Source: Labrys miyagiensis (GTDB taxonomy: Bacteria; Pseudomonadota; Alphaproteobacteria; Rhizobiales; Labraceae). Taken from it: a DNA stretch of 64,000 bases. The DNA lies in contig NZ_BSPC01000014.1 of NCBI RefSeq assembly GCF_030160835.1, positions 1 through 64,000 of the forward strand, written 5' to 3'. Position 1 is the stretch's first letter; each line of letters begins with the position of its first letter. The notes beneath the pieces were generated by a model, which saw only the letters and a list, made by a program, of their open reading frames with translations, searched no databases and was not told the DNA's origin. A program made the position numbers and the translations under genes. This document shows positions 9,015-17,503 of this stretch, piece by piece.

Positions 9015-10274
9015 TCACGACTTGGTCCTGACTGCCTGCCGTCGCACAGACAAGGCAGGGGCAGTCGATGGCTTCGGATCAACGCCAAGGGGAGCGGCCT
9101 GTGGGTCCACGATGAAAAACGGTCGGTCCTTATGTCGGTCTGCCGACGAGCGTAACCGGCCAATGAAAGCAACCGCGGCGAGGAACGCAGCGGACAGACC
9201 TATGAGATAGAAGACGCCGTCGACCGCGTACCGCCGCATCATGACTGTACCCACGAGCGGGCCGAAGATGGCGCCAATACCGTTCAGCAAGATGAGGCGG
9301 CTGCTGACGGATACGACCCGATCTCCTGACATTCGATCGTGAGCATGCGCAACCCCGACCGGATACACCGTCGACATGAACCCGCCTAAGATGAAGGACA
9401 CGGGCAAGACGGTCGCTAGCGTTCGCGGGACAAGCACCGTCATCGAAGCTGCCAGCGCCAGGCCAAAAGCTACTAGCGCCAGAGCTAGGCGACGATCGAG
9501 GACGTCCGAGAGCCATCCGATCGGGATCTGGAAGGCCAATCCGCCCAACACCGCCGCTAGCATAATGATGCCAATGTTCGCCTGAGATATTTCGACTTCT
9601 TGCATCCAGAGGGGAACAAGGGAGTAGAATGCGCTCGCGACGATGCCAGCGACAACCGCGGCGGCCACAGCGAGGGGTGCGGCGCGCAATAGCTCGCCAT
9701 ATGCCAAGGCGCGCTCGCTTGTCATGAGCGGTGCCTCCGCTCGTGTCATGCTCACTATGACAACGGCAAATGCGAATAGGGCCGTAAGGACGTTAAATGG
9801 TCCTGTCGCCGCGACGTCGGCTCGGATAATGAGAAGCTGACCCAAGGCGAGCGCGACGAAGGTCCCGACCATGTAGATCGAGAATATCTGCCCTCGGAGC
9901 GCCGGGGGTGCCTTCGCATTCAGCCAGCTTTCGGTTGCAACGAACAGACCGGCGCATCCGAAGCCGATAATACCACGCAGAACAATCCAGGGGATGGCGG
10001 CAACCCAAAGCGGCATTATTGCGATTGACGCCGCGACGCAGCCTGCGAGACCGGCATATGTTCGAATGTAGCCAATTCGCTCGATGATACCTCCGCACCA
10101 CACCGCGCCAATCGCGAACCCCGCAAAATAGCTGCTAAGGACTAGCCCGGCACTAATGTCGTCGAACCCCGCCACCCTGATGCGAAGGGACGTGAACGTG
10201 GCGAAGAAACCGAGCGCAAGCTGTACCAAGCTCGTGCCCAGTATGATCGCGCCGAGCTGCGGTCCCATATCCAC
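9015..10274 (-). CDS. MFS transporter (YcaD/UMF2-like)
   Basis: The protein (419 residues from GTG 10274, 417 from ATG 10268) has about twelve hydrophobic segments and the major-facilitator loop 2-3 pattern (G-G-I-I-E-R-I-G-Y-I-R). A-T-E-S-W-L-N-A-K-A-P and R-G-Q-I-F-S-I-Y-M match the YcaD-like group of uncharacterised carriers. The second half holds a repeat loop (I-P-I-G-W-L-S-D-V-L-D-R-R). The tail of about 40 residues is Pro/Ala-rich and cytoplasmic. Substrate is unknown; location inside the IS6-bounded segment would fit export or uptake of a compound handled by the lyase module. The ribosome site is weak, so the start is uncertain. Confidence 0.85.
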   Translation of the reverse strand: MDMGPQLGAIILGTSLVQLALGFFATFTSLRIRVAGFDDISAGLVLSSYFAGFAIGAVWCGGIIERIGYIRTYAGLAGCVAASIAIMPLWVAAIPWIVLRGIIGFGCAGLFVATESWLNAKAPPALRGQIFSIYMVGTFVALALGQLLIIRADVAATGPFNVLTALFAFAVVIVSMTRAEAPLMTSERALAYGELLRAAPLAVAAAVVAGIVASAFYSLVPLWMQEVEISQANIGIIMLAAVLGGLAFQIPIGWLSDVLDRRLALALVAFGLALAASMTVLVPRTLATVLPVSFILGGFMSTVYPVGVAHAHDRMSGDRVVSVSSRLILLNGIGAIFGPLVGTVMMRRYAVDGVFYLIGLSAAFLAAVAFIGRLRSSADRHKDRPFFIVDPQAAPLGVDPKPSTAPALSVRRQAVRTKS

Positions 10275-10277
10275 TAC

Positions 10278-10493
10278 TCACATCACGAGATTGGTTGAGT
10301 CGAGCCAATACAGCACGTCAAGATAATGTGCCGAACATGTGGCGAGGCCGCGAATTGGCTCTGGGCAGCGTATTGCAGAAGGCGCAGTTGATCGGTAGCC
10401 TTCGACGTCAAAACCGATGGTGTGCAGGAGACGCCCCAGCGCGGTCCAAAATGCCGCATCATCATCGATCATATGCACGAGTGTTTGCACAGT
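10278..10493 (-). pseudogene. Degenerate FixJ-type receiver fragment
   Basis: Residues V-H-M-I-D-D-D-A-A-F and L-G-R-L-L-H-T-I-G-F-D-V-E-G-Y match the beginning of a FixJ/NarL-type receiver domain. A later Y-L-D-V-L-Y-W-L-D is a decayed form of the phospho-Asp loop L-L-D-V-R-M-P-G. No start, no output domain. It ends 247 bp before IS copy B. Confidence 0.45.
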
Positions 10494-10740
10494 CCCCCCT
10501 GTCTCTTTGTAGTGAAAAAGGGCTTGAACATCGCACGACGCAAGATCTATCAAAAACGACGAGTAAGGCCACTCGTATATTGGCCTAAAGTACAATGTGG
10601 CACCGACGCTTACGAGCTGAAGCGACATGGTGATTCTCGCGAGAAACCAGAACCTGTAGCGCTATAACTCAACGTATATTGCGAGTTCTAAGCGGGCCTC
10701 CGAACACGCAAAGGATTGAAATCATCGTGCTGCTTTCGCT

Positions 10741-11551
10741 GGCTCTGTCAGAGCAAATTGCAGAAGGAGGCGTGGAAGGGTAGGGAGCGAGGATGGCGCG
10801 CCCCAAACTCAATCCCTTTCGCTATTTCAATTCGTCGCCAGACGTGATCCGCCTCGCGGTAATGATGTGCATGCGCTACCCGTTGTCATGGAGGAATGTG
10901 GAGGACCTGCTGCATGAACGGGGCATCGACATCTGCCATGACACCGTGAGATTTTGGTGGAACCGCTTTGGCCCGTTGTTCGCTGGCGAAATCCGCAAAA
11001 GGCGGGTGAGGGCTGGAAATTTCAGCCGCTGGCGCGTCGATGAGGTTTTCGTGAAGGTCAACGGTAAGACCCACTACCTCTGGCGGGCCGTCGATCACGA
11101 GGGCGAGGTGTTGGCGTTCTGCGTCAGCAAGACGCGGGATAAGGCCGCCGCTTTGAAATTCCTCAAGAAAGCCATGAAGCGCTACGGCCGTCCCGAGATC
11201 ATCGTCACCGACGGGTTGCGCTCCTATGGTGCGGCCATGCGGGAGATCGGCAACCTCGAACGCCGCGAAATCGGTCGCTGGGGGAACAATCGGGTCGAGA
11301 ATTCCCACCAACCCTTTCGACGACGAGAGGCGGCGATGCTCCAATTCCGCAGGACGACGACGCTTCAGAAATTCGTCGCCGTCCACAGTCAGATCCACAA
11401 CCACTTTAATTCAGAGCGCCACCTCGTCAGCCGGGAAATCTACAAACAGAGACGCTCGGTCGCCTGGCCGAGTGGCGGGGCGTCGCGGGCTAACCAAGGT
11501 TCAGATGGGCCTTCGTGCACCTGGCGGGGACAGCCTGGAGTTCGTTTGACA
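10741..11551 (+). mobile_element. IS6-family insertion sequence, copy B
   Basis: Nearly identical to copy A, in the same orientation and 811 bp long. The 7-bp length difference is fully explained by a 6-bp duplication in copy A and a 1-bp deletion near 11465 in copy B. Flanking octamers (CTTTCGCT left, GCGGCCAC right) do not match each other or those of copy A. Copies A and B frame about 9.85 kb. Confidence 0.85.
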
Positions 11552-11605
11552 GCGGCCACCGCAATGATCACCGAATTGAGATATCGGCAGTCGCTCTCCC
11601 CGTAG
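10793..11605 (+). CDS. IS6-family DDE transposase, copy B, frameshifted C-terminus
   Basis: The catalytic core is intact and lacks the Trp-His insertion of copy A (W-R-V-D-E-V-F, I-V-T-D-G-L-R-S, N-N-R-V-E-N-S). A single-base deletion (CGCCTGG where copy A has CGCCTTGG) shifts the last codons, so the frame reads through the right end of the IS to 11605, giving 270 residues with an unrelated tail of about 45 residues. The family length is about 235. All three catalytic acids survive, so partial activity cannot be ruled out. Confidence 0.85.
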   Translation: MARPKLNPFRYFNSSPDVIRLAVMMCMRYPLSWRNVEDLLHERGIDICHDTVRFWWNRFGPLFAGEIRKRRVRAGNFSRWRVDEVFVKVNGKTHYLWRAVDHEGEVLAFCVSKTRDKAAALKFLKKAMKRYGRPEIIVTDGLRSYGAAMREIGNLERREIGRWGNNRVENSHQPFRRREAAMLQFRRTTTLQKFVAVHSQIHNHFNSERHLVSREIYKQRRSVAWPSGGASRANQGSDGPSCTWRGQPGVRLTAATAMITELRYRQSLSP

Positions 11606-11969
11606 AATTTGCATCACGCCATTTAGGTCTCTGAGACACGGCACGTACCTCAGAGCGTGGGCGTTCGAGCCCGAAACGCCCTACCTACGCGACGCGGAAG
11701 CGATAGGTGCGGGCCAACTGATCTGGCACCGTCATATGCTTGTCCGCTCGATCGAAGCCTGCCTCGCGACCATCCCGCTCATGTCTCTCCATGCCGCAGA
11801 CGTCTCGGTGAGAACGCGCTTATATGCGCCCGTTCCTGTCAATTTGCTGTCAACCGCCTCAAAAGAACAGATGCAGCCACGGTCTCATCTCCACCCATGC
11901 CGCAATTGCCATGCCAAGTCCCCCCGAAGCAGGCCACTCCTGCAAGCCGGAAGAACCAGGGAATTTCGC
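11552..11969. other. Intergenic region before the cytochrome c' gene
   Basis: No gene is recognised. An in-frame upward extension of the cytochrome gene to 11736 has no signal-peptide or family features and is rejected as coding. Confidence 0.5.
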
Positions 11970-12395
11970 ATGAATGTTGGGAACAAGACAAAGCCGATTT
12001 CGGCAACCTCTACGCCAAGCAGAGCCTATTCCACTTTACCATTTAGGCTTTGTCTGGGGTTGTCCCTACTCGCCGGTCTCTCGGTGCCTGCCTTGGCCGC
12101 CACGCTGAAGGGCATCATGAGCGAGATGAAGCAAACTACCACCGAAGCCAAAGGCGTTCTGTCGAATTTCGACCAGGCGCGGGCAGACGCTCTGCTGCAC
12201 CAATATGCAATGCAGGCCATGGCTGCGGGCAAACTTTTCGGCAGCGGCGATGCCAAGGCGGCCGACTTGCAGAAGCGCTTTGCGACACTGGCCGCCACGG
12301 CCAACAATGCCAAGGCTAAGGATGCCGCTGGTTTCCGCATTGCCTTCAGCGCTATTGCCACGCAATGCCGCTCCTGCCACTCCGCTTACAAATAG
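11970..12395 (+). CDS. Cytochrome c' family protein
   Basis: The 141-residue protein begins with a signal peptide (hydrophobic C-L-G-L-S-L-L-A-G-L, cleavage after A-L-A-A) and ends with the heme c site C-R-S-C-H followed by S-A-Y-K, the C-terminal position characteristic of cytochrome c'. The rest is Ala/Lys-rich helix, as in the four-helix bundle. Cytochromes c' are periplasmic, five-coordinate, and bind NO or carry electrons. The start at 11970 is chosen because AGGGA precedes it and the signal peptide begins there. A cytochrome b561 gene follows 10 bp downstream, a common pairing. Confidence 0.85.
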   Translation: MNVGNKTKPISATSTPSRAYSTLPFRLCLGLSLLAGLSVPALAATLKGIMSEMKQTTTEAKGVLSNFDQARADALLHQYAMQAMAAGKLFGSGDAKAADLQKRFATLAATANNAKAKDAAGFRIAFSAIATQCRSCHSAYK

Positions 12396-12405
12396 GGACA
12401 GGGCC

Positions 12406-13173
12406 ATGACAGATCGATCTGCACGGGTGTCGCCAATGGCCGACCGTACGAGGACGCTTGGCTCCAATGGTCTGGAAAACAGCCATCCTATTCCGATCAA
12501 GGTCTGGGACCTGCCGACCCGCCTGTTTAAATGGCTGCTCGTTAGCTTCGTGATCACGGCCTGGGTCTCAAGCGGGTTCAGCGATCCTAACATGGCCGTT
12601 CACAAGGCCGCCGGCTATGGAGTTCTCGTTTTGGCAGTCTACCGCCTTCTATGGGGGATCTTCGGCGGCACAACAGCCCGATTCTCCAATTTCGTCCACT
12701 CTCCAAGGGAGATCGTGGTTTATCTGCGCTCCTTGCATCATCGCAAAGTGAAAACCTATCTTGGACACAACCCGGCCGGAGGTGCCATGGTGCTCGCTCT
12801 CATCCTGGCGTGCGCCATTCAGCCTTTGCTCGGCTTGTTCGCAAGTGACGGCGTCACCGCATCCGGGCCCCTGGCCGACATGGTCGGCGACCAGTTTTCA
12901 GGCTGGGCAACCGCCATTCACAGCCTCTGGTTCTATGTCATCCTGGCTCTCGCCGTCGTGCATGTAGCCGTCAACCTCTATTACCAGTTCATCAGAGGGG
13001 AGAACCTGATCGGCGCCATGATCACCGGCACGAAGTTGGTGGAAAGATCAGCCGCTCAGACTGACATCCAGCAAGGCTCGCTGTTGGTCGCTGGCCTCTG
13101 CCTGATCGCAGCAGGCGCAATCGTCTATTTTGGGGTAACACTGGTCGGTGGTGCCTTCTTCGCCGAAGCCTAA
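12406..13173 (+). CDS. Cytochrome b561-family membrane protein
   Basis: The 255-residue protein has the bacterial b561 signature K-V-W-D-L-P-T-R-L-F-K-W at the first membrane segment, four main hydrophobic helices and heme-ligand histidines (V-H-K-A-A-G-Y, A-I-H-S-L-W, V-V-H-V-A-V-N). G-H-N-P-A-G-G is a conserved loop. A fifth C-terminal hydrophobic segment is present. It sits in the inner membrane and likely passes electrons to the cytochrome c' encoded 10 bp upstream. An alternative ATG at 12436 is possible. Confidence 0.88.
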   Translation: MTDRSARVSPMADRTRTLGSNGLENSHPIPIKVWDLPTRLFKWLLVSFVITAWVSSGFSDPNMAVHKAAGYGVLVLAVYRLLWGIFGGTTARFSNFVHSPREIVVYLRSLHHRKVKTYLGHNPAGGAMVLALILACAIQPLLGLFASDGVTASGPLADMVGDQFSGWATAIHSLWFYVILALAVVHVAVNLYYQFIRGENLIGAMITGTKLVERSAAQTDIQQGSLLVAGLCLIAAGAIVYFGVTLVGGAFFAEA

Positions 13174-13199
13174 TCGTCTTCCGCATCTGGCTCCTCCCC

Positions 13200-14543
13200 T
13201 TAGTGCCGAACCATACGCCCATCCGCTATCTTGGCTTTGAAGACAAGTCGCATCGCCGTAAGCTTGCCGTGCTCGACATCGATGTCGAGCCGCCCGCGAT
13301 GAAAGGCCATGATGCGACGCACGATTTCGAGGCCGATTCCCGTCGCGTCTGGCCGCTCATGATCGCGGGAACCTTCCTGGAGGAGCCCGGCATTGTCGAC
13401 GACCGCAAGACAAGGTCCGGGACCTGCTATGACGTCGATCATTGTGCCGCGCGGCGTATGCTTGACGGCGTTCTCCACCAGATTGCGGATCGCATCGTCG
13501 ACGAACGGCAGATAGGCCTCGACCTGGTCGGCGCCATGATCAACAAAAGCGATCGTCGCCCCGCGCGCATAGACGAATGGCGCGATATCGGCGACGGCTT
13601 TGCGCGCGATAGCGACGAGATCGATCGCCTGCAGCACGGCCCGGTCGGCACCATCTAGGCGGCCCAGTGCCGTGATCTGCTCGACGAAGTGGGCGAGGCC
13701 GTCAACATCCGCCTCCATCTTCTGCGCACGAGGGTGATCGATATTGCCGAGTTCAAGCCTAAGCATGGCCAGCGGCGTGCGGATCTCATGGGCGACTGCT
13801 GCGGTGAAGACGCGCTGCGCCGTCATCAGGCCGTGGATACGCGATAACGTCCGGTTGATGGCCTGACCGAACTCCGCGATCTCGCGCGGCATGCCGCTGG
13901 TGTCGACCCGGTGCATAGGATCGAGTGGATCGATGCTTTCGGCCTGTCTGGCTGCCCTCCGGACAGGTTGCAGGGCAAGGGCAATCGATACGAGCGTCCC
14001 GCCAAGAATGAACAGGAGTAAGATCGACATTGGCACGGCGAGATGATCGGCAAACTCGCGGCCCAACACATCCCACATCACCTGCTGCTGATCGTCGAGG
14101 ATCGCAACTTCCACGATGATCTTGCGGTCACCCGTCCCGAAGGCTCTTCCGCCAGCGACAGTGATTGGTTTGCTCGTGGAGAGCATGCGGTACCAAAAAT
14201 CCGGAGGATGAATCTCAGCCGCCAAGAGATGCTCGTCACACTCGGCTCGGCAATTGGTGTAAAGCACCTCGCCTGTCGAGGTCCTGATGCGTGCCAGATA
14301 GAAGGGGTCGGGGAGACGATAGCGCTTGAGCCCTTCTGGCAAGGCATAATGAACGCTAGCGTCAATATGATGAATGCCTCTCGCCAACCTTTCGGTCTCG
14401 TGCTCGACCATGAGATTGGCGAGTTGGGGGGTGTCGAAAAAATAATCAGCGAAAATGACAACGGCCTGTACCGCGATAGCCAGGGCCGCGAAGAGCCCGA
14501 TCCTCAGTGCAACGATGTGAACGAGTGTTCTGGCTTTAGGCAT
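13200..14543 (-). CDS. Sensor histidine kinase (QseC/TctE-like)
   Basis: The 447-residue kinase has a first membrane segment (about 11-34), a periplasmic sensor of about 135 residues, a second segment (171-192), a HAMP-like linker, the H-box A-H-E-I-R-T-P-L with phospho-acceptor His252, N-box N-L-V-E-N-A-V-K-H-T and G-I-G-L-E-I-V as the G2 box. It phosphorylates the response regulator encoded upstream, whose gene overlaps by 8 bp. The stimulus is unknown. It converges with the cytochrome c'/b561 pair, leaving only 26 bp between stops. Confidence 0.92.
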   Translation of the reverse strand: MPKARTLVHIVALRIGLFAALAIAVQAVVIFADYFFDTPQLANLMVEHETERLARGIHHIDASVHYALPEGLKRYRLPDPFYLARIRTSTGEVLYTNCRAECDEHLLAAEIHPPDFWYRMLSTSKPITVAGGRAFGTGDRKIIVEVAILDDQQQVMWDVLGREFADHLAVPMSILLLFILGGTLVSIALALQPVRRAARQAESIDPLDPMHRVDTSGMPREIAEFGQAINRTLSRIHGLMTAQRVFTAAVAHEIRTPLAMLRLELGNIDHPRAQKMEADVDGLAHFVEQITALGRLDGADRAVLQAIDLVAIARKAVADIAPFVYARGATIAFVDHGADQVEAYLPFVDDAIRNLVENAVKHTPRGTMIDVIAGPGPCLAVVDNAGLLQEGSRDHERPDATGIGLEIVRRIMAFHRGRLDIDVEHGKLTAMRLVFKAKIADGRMVRH

Positions 14544-15219
14544 CGGCCGTGACTTCCCGCAGGAGATAACCGATGCCGCGGACCGTCTCCAGCGCTACAC
14601 CAGTCTCAAAAGCCTGAAGGCGTCGGCGGAGCCGGGAGATAGCCAACTCTACTGCATTGGTCGAGATCTCGTCGCCGACCTCTGACAGTTTCGTCTCCAG
14701 CATCTCCTTGGGCACTACCTGTCCCGCATGGCGGACGAGAACTTCAAGGACAGAGCGCTCGCGCGGTGAGAGAGGCATGACCTCGCCTGCGATGCGGGCA
14801 GCGCCTGACGAGGGTTCGAACGTGAGGTCGCCGACCTCAATGACATCGAGTTGATGCGAGGCGGTTCGTCGGAGTAAGGCCCTGCAGCGGGCCAGAAGCT
14901 CTAGATGGTTGAACGGCTTGATGAGAAGGTCATCCGCGCCTTTGTCGAGTGCGTTCACACGGTCGTCGATGCCGCTTCTGGCCGTAATCACCAGCACAGG
15001 CGCAGTGAGGCCGTCTTGCCGCAGCTGCATTAACAAGGTGAGGCCGTCATAGTCAGGCAGGCCAAGATCCAGCAAAATCAGATCATAAGAGATCGCTGCT
15101 GCCGAGGATCTTGCCTCTGATGCACTTCCGACCGAATCCACCCGCCATCCCACGCCATGCACTCGTTCTGTCAAAAGGTCGCGCAGGCGAGAACTATCCT
15201 CGATCAGCAGGAGTCTCAT
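14536..15219 (-). CDS. OmpR-family response regulator (QseB-like)
   Basis: The 227-residue protein has a receiver domain (E7-D8 acidic pocket, phospho-acceptor Asp51 in L-L-D-L-G-L-P, Lys in I-K-P-F) and an OmpR/PhoB winged helix (L-S-P-R-E-R-S-V-L-E-V-L, V-E-L-A-I-S-R-L-R-R-R-L). The ATG at 15219 is chosen since GGAG lies 8 bases upstream and M-R-L-L-L-I-E-D is the family start; the frame extends 9 codons more. It is the partner of the overlapping downstream kinase gene. Confidence 0.93.
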   Translation of the reverse strand: MRLLLIEDSSRLRDLLTERVHGVGWRVDSVGSASEARSSAAAISYDLILLDLGLPDYDGLTLLMQLRQDGLTAPVLVITARSGIDDRVNALDKGADDLLIKPFNHLELLARCRALLRRTASHQLDVIEVGDLTFEPSSGAARIAGEVMPLSPRERSVLEVLVRHAGQVVPKEMLETKLSEVGDEISTNAVELAISRLRRRLQAFETGVALETVRGIGYLLREVTADA

Positions 15220-15537
15220 TGGCGGGGCTCCGTGAGCAATTATCAACGCAGCATCATAGCCGTTGAAGCCACAAGATGACCTTCTCGTTTTGGCGCCATC
15301 TGAGGGGCCACTGCACGATCGCGGCGCAAAGTTCTCGAGCGGAACTTTTCGCCCCTGCGGATTCTCGTAATTCCTTGATTTTTCCGTGTCGGAGCTGCCC
15401 GCGCCATCGATATCTCAGAAACGAAAATGCCAATCGCTCAATCTGGTTCATCGGCTCGCCCGTAACAATCCAGCATCAATCCTGGGGTATTTACCGATTT
15501 AGGCTCGAGCGCCGCGGCGCGGCCCCTAAAACATTGG
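15220..15537. other. Intergenic region, no gene recognised
   Basis: Only short frames without motifs on both strands. It would include the promoter for the two-component operon, but no operator repeat could be identified by eye. Confidence 0.45.
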
Positions 15538-15792
15538 ATGGCGGTTAGGCCTGTGCGCAGGACAGTTCTCGATTTTACCCGGACACTCTGTGGTCGAGAC
15601 AACCGCCTGTCCGCTATGATGCTATTAGCCATGCTGCTGTTATCTGGCATCGGCAACCTTTCCGAAGGCGGCAGATCAAGCCTTTCCGCTGCGTGCTATC
15701 TGGGCGCCTGTGTAGCGGCGATGGGACTTCTATATAGCCGTTTGCGGGTACGTCTAAGTGAGTGGGGCGACGAAGGCAAAGGCGAGAGTTGA
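15538..15792 (+). CDS. Hypothetical small membrane protein
   Basis: An 84-residue frame with two hydrophobic segments (about 26-40 and 50-66) and a charged C-terminus. No homology is recognised and no clear ribosome site precedes the ATG; an internal Met-Met at 27-28 is an alternative start. It may be spurious. Confidence 0.25.
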   Translation: MAVRPVRRTVLDFTRTLCGRDNRLSAMMLLAMLLLSGIGNLSEGGRSSLSAACYLGACVAAMGLLYSRLRVRLSEWGDEGKGES

Positions 15793-15814
15793 GCGCTTGG
15801 CACCGCAAGCCAGC

Positions 15815-15990
15815 CCCCCGGGCGCCATCGTGATCGGGGGCTTCATCGGCCTCAGTGTATGCGGCGGCGCGGTGTACGCGGACCGTTCAGTCTATTCCGG
15901 AAACTTTGGTGTTGTCGTTCCGGGCAAAGGTTATCGGTCGGCTCTGTGAATGACCAAGTACCTCCGGCTAGCTCCCCCAACGCCGCCACC
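15815..15990 (+). pseudogene. Possible tyrosine/dual-specificity phosphatase N-terminal remnant
   Basis: The translation holds a hydrophobic segment followed by S-G-N-F-G-V-V-V-P-G-K-G-Y-R-S-A, which resembles the start of membrane-anchored DSP-type phosphatases (V-V-P-G-x-x-Y-R-S-A-Q). An in-frame stop follows at once and no C-x5-R active site is found. Evidence is a single motif. Confidence 0.3.
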
Positions 15991-16120
15991 AGGCCCTTGA
16001 TTGTAAGCCGAAACCATGAGTTGAAGCCGGCATCGGCAGCAAATGGCCGCCGCGATGGCTATTGCAGATCACCATTGCCGATTGGTGCTGGCGTCGGTCG
16101 CGCAAACGGCGGAAATCCGT

Positions 16121-17437
16121 TCAGCCTGGCAGAAACATCACGGCGGCCGCCACGCCCATAACGATTGTCGCAACCCAGCCCAACCCGATGAGTGGCCAAC
16201 CGGCCGTATAGGCGCCCATCACCGTTTTCTTCGAGGCCAGCAGGATGATCACCACCATCAGGGGCACCGCCACAACGCCATTGATGACAGCGCTCCAGAA
16301 TAGCGCCTTCATTGGGCTGATCGGTGAGTACTGGATGATAAGACCTAACAGCACGCTGACAGCGATCACGCCATAAAATCCGCGGGCGTCGACGGCTTTC
16401 AACTCAAGGCCTGATTTCCATCCTAGTGCTTCGGAAAGCGCATAGGCTCCGGAACCAGCCAACACGGGGACACCAATCAGCCCGACACCCAAAATTCCCA
16501 TAGCAAAGAGGATGTAGGCAAAATTACCAGCCAGTGGCTTGAGCGCGCTAGCGGCTTGTGCGGCCGTCCCGATATCGGTCATTCCCGCGACATTGAGGGT
16601 CACGGCCGTCGCCAGGATGATAAAGAATGACGTAACGTCCGAATAGAGCATGCCGCTCCAGGTATCCCAGCGAATCCGGCGAAGCTCGCTCGGAGCCGCC
16701 GATGCATCGTTCACAAGAGGCGCCTCGTTCCGTCGTACATGCATCTCCTCCACCTCTTCCGAGGCTTGCCAGAAGAAGAGGTAGGGGCTGATGGTGGTGC
16801 CAAAGATCCCAACAATCATAGCCGCCGCATTCGAATTCAGGGAAAAGCTCGGCCAGACCGTCCGCCGCGCCACCTCGGCCCAAGGGACATGCACCGTGAA
16901 CAGCACTGCTGCATAGGCCAGCAAGGAGAGCGTCAGCCACTTCAGGAAATACACATAGCGGTGATATGGGATGAAAATCTGAAGCAATAGGGTCGCAAAT
17001 ACGAAGAAGGTCGTCATCAAGTGACGGTTGACGCCACTGACGAGCTCTGCAACCTCACCCATGGCCGCGACATCGGCGGCGATATTGAGAACATTGGCGA
17101 TTACCAGCAGCAGCACAACGCTCTGCAGAACAATCGGCGGAAAGGCCATCTTGATGTTGGCGGCAAGTCCCTTTCCGGTGACCCGGCCGATGCGTCCGCA
17201 CATGGATTGCATGGCGGCCATCAGGGGGAAGGCCACCGGCATGGTCCAAAGCATGTTGAGGCCAAATTGCGCCCCGGCCTGCGAGTATGTGGCTATGCCG
17301 CTAGGATCATCATCAGCCACGCCGGTGATGAGGCCGGGACCAACACGGGCCAATGGGTGCTCTTTCAGACGCACCCATAGTGCCTGAAGTCTGTTCAAGG
17401 ATTGGGACGTCGCGATGCGGTCTTCGGCGAGCGGCAT
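16121..17437 (-). CDS. NRAMP-family metal-ion transporter homologue
   Basis: The 438-residue protein has about eleven membrane segments and the NRAMP first-helix pattern G-P-G-L-I-T-G-V-A-D-D-D-P-S-G-I (33-48). Classical NRAMP proteins carry D-P-G-N in helix 1 and M-P-H in helix 6 to bind Mn2+ or Fe2+; here the sites read D-P-S-G and I-S-P-Y. The ion may therefore differ from that of MntH. The ATG at 17437 follows GGGATGTAGGACC; an upstream GTG at 17464 is less convincing. A CBS-BON gene lies upstream in the same direction, 66 bp away. Confidence 0.88.
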   Translation of the reverse strand: MPLAEDRIATSQSLNRLQALWVRLKEHPLARVGPGLITGVADDDPSGIATYSQAGAQFGLNMLWTMPVAFPLMAAMQSMCGRIGRVTGKGLAANIKMAFPPIVLQSVVLLLVIANVLNIAADVAAMGEVAELVSGVNRHLMTTFFVFATLLLQIFIPYHRYVYFLKWLTLSLLAYAAVLFTVHVPWAEVARRTVWPSFSLNSNAAAMIVGIFGTTISPYLFFWQASEEVEEMHVRRNEAPLVNDASAAPSELRRIRWDTWSGMLYSDVTSFFIILATAVTLNVAGMTDIGTAAQAASALKPLAGNFAYILFAMGILGVGLIGVPVLAGSGAYALSEALGWKSGLELKAVDARGFYGVIAVSVLLGLIIQYSPISPMKALFWSAVINGVVAVPLMVVIILLASKKTVMGAYTAGWPLIGLGWVATIVMGVAAAVMFLPG

Positions 17438-17503
17438 GGTCCTACATCCCAGCTTATTCTTCACACATCGCGCATGGTTATTAGGAGAATCCCGGACTTC
17501 GAC

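Noticed and set aside
70..11551. 8-bp target duplications around the two IS6 copies
   Set aside because: All four flanking octamers were compared and none match.
12066..12593. Long minus-strand frame opposite the cytochrome genes
   Set aside because: Shadow of the real c'/b561 genes; no motif or ribosome site.
16548..16940. 130-residue minus frame
   Set aside because: Alternative frame inside the NRAMP gene.
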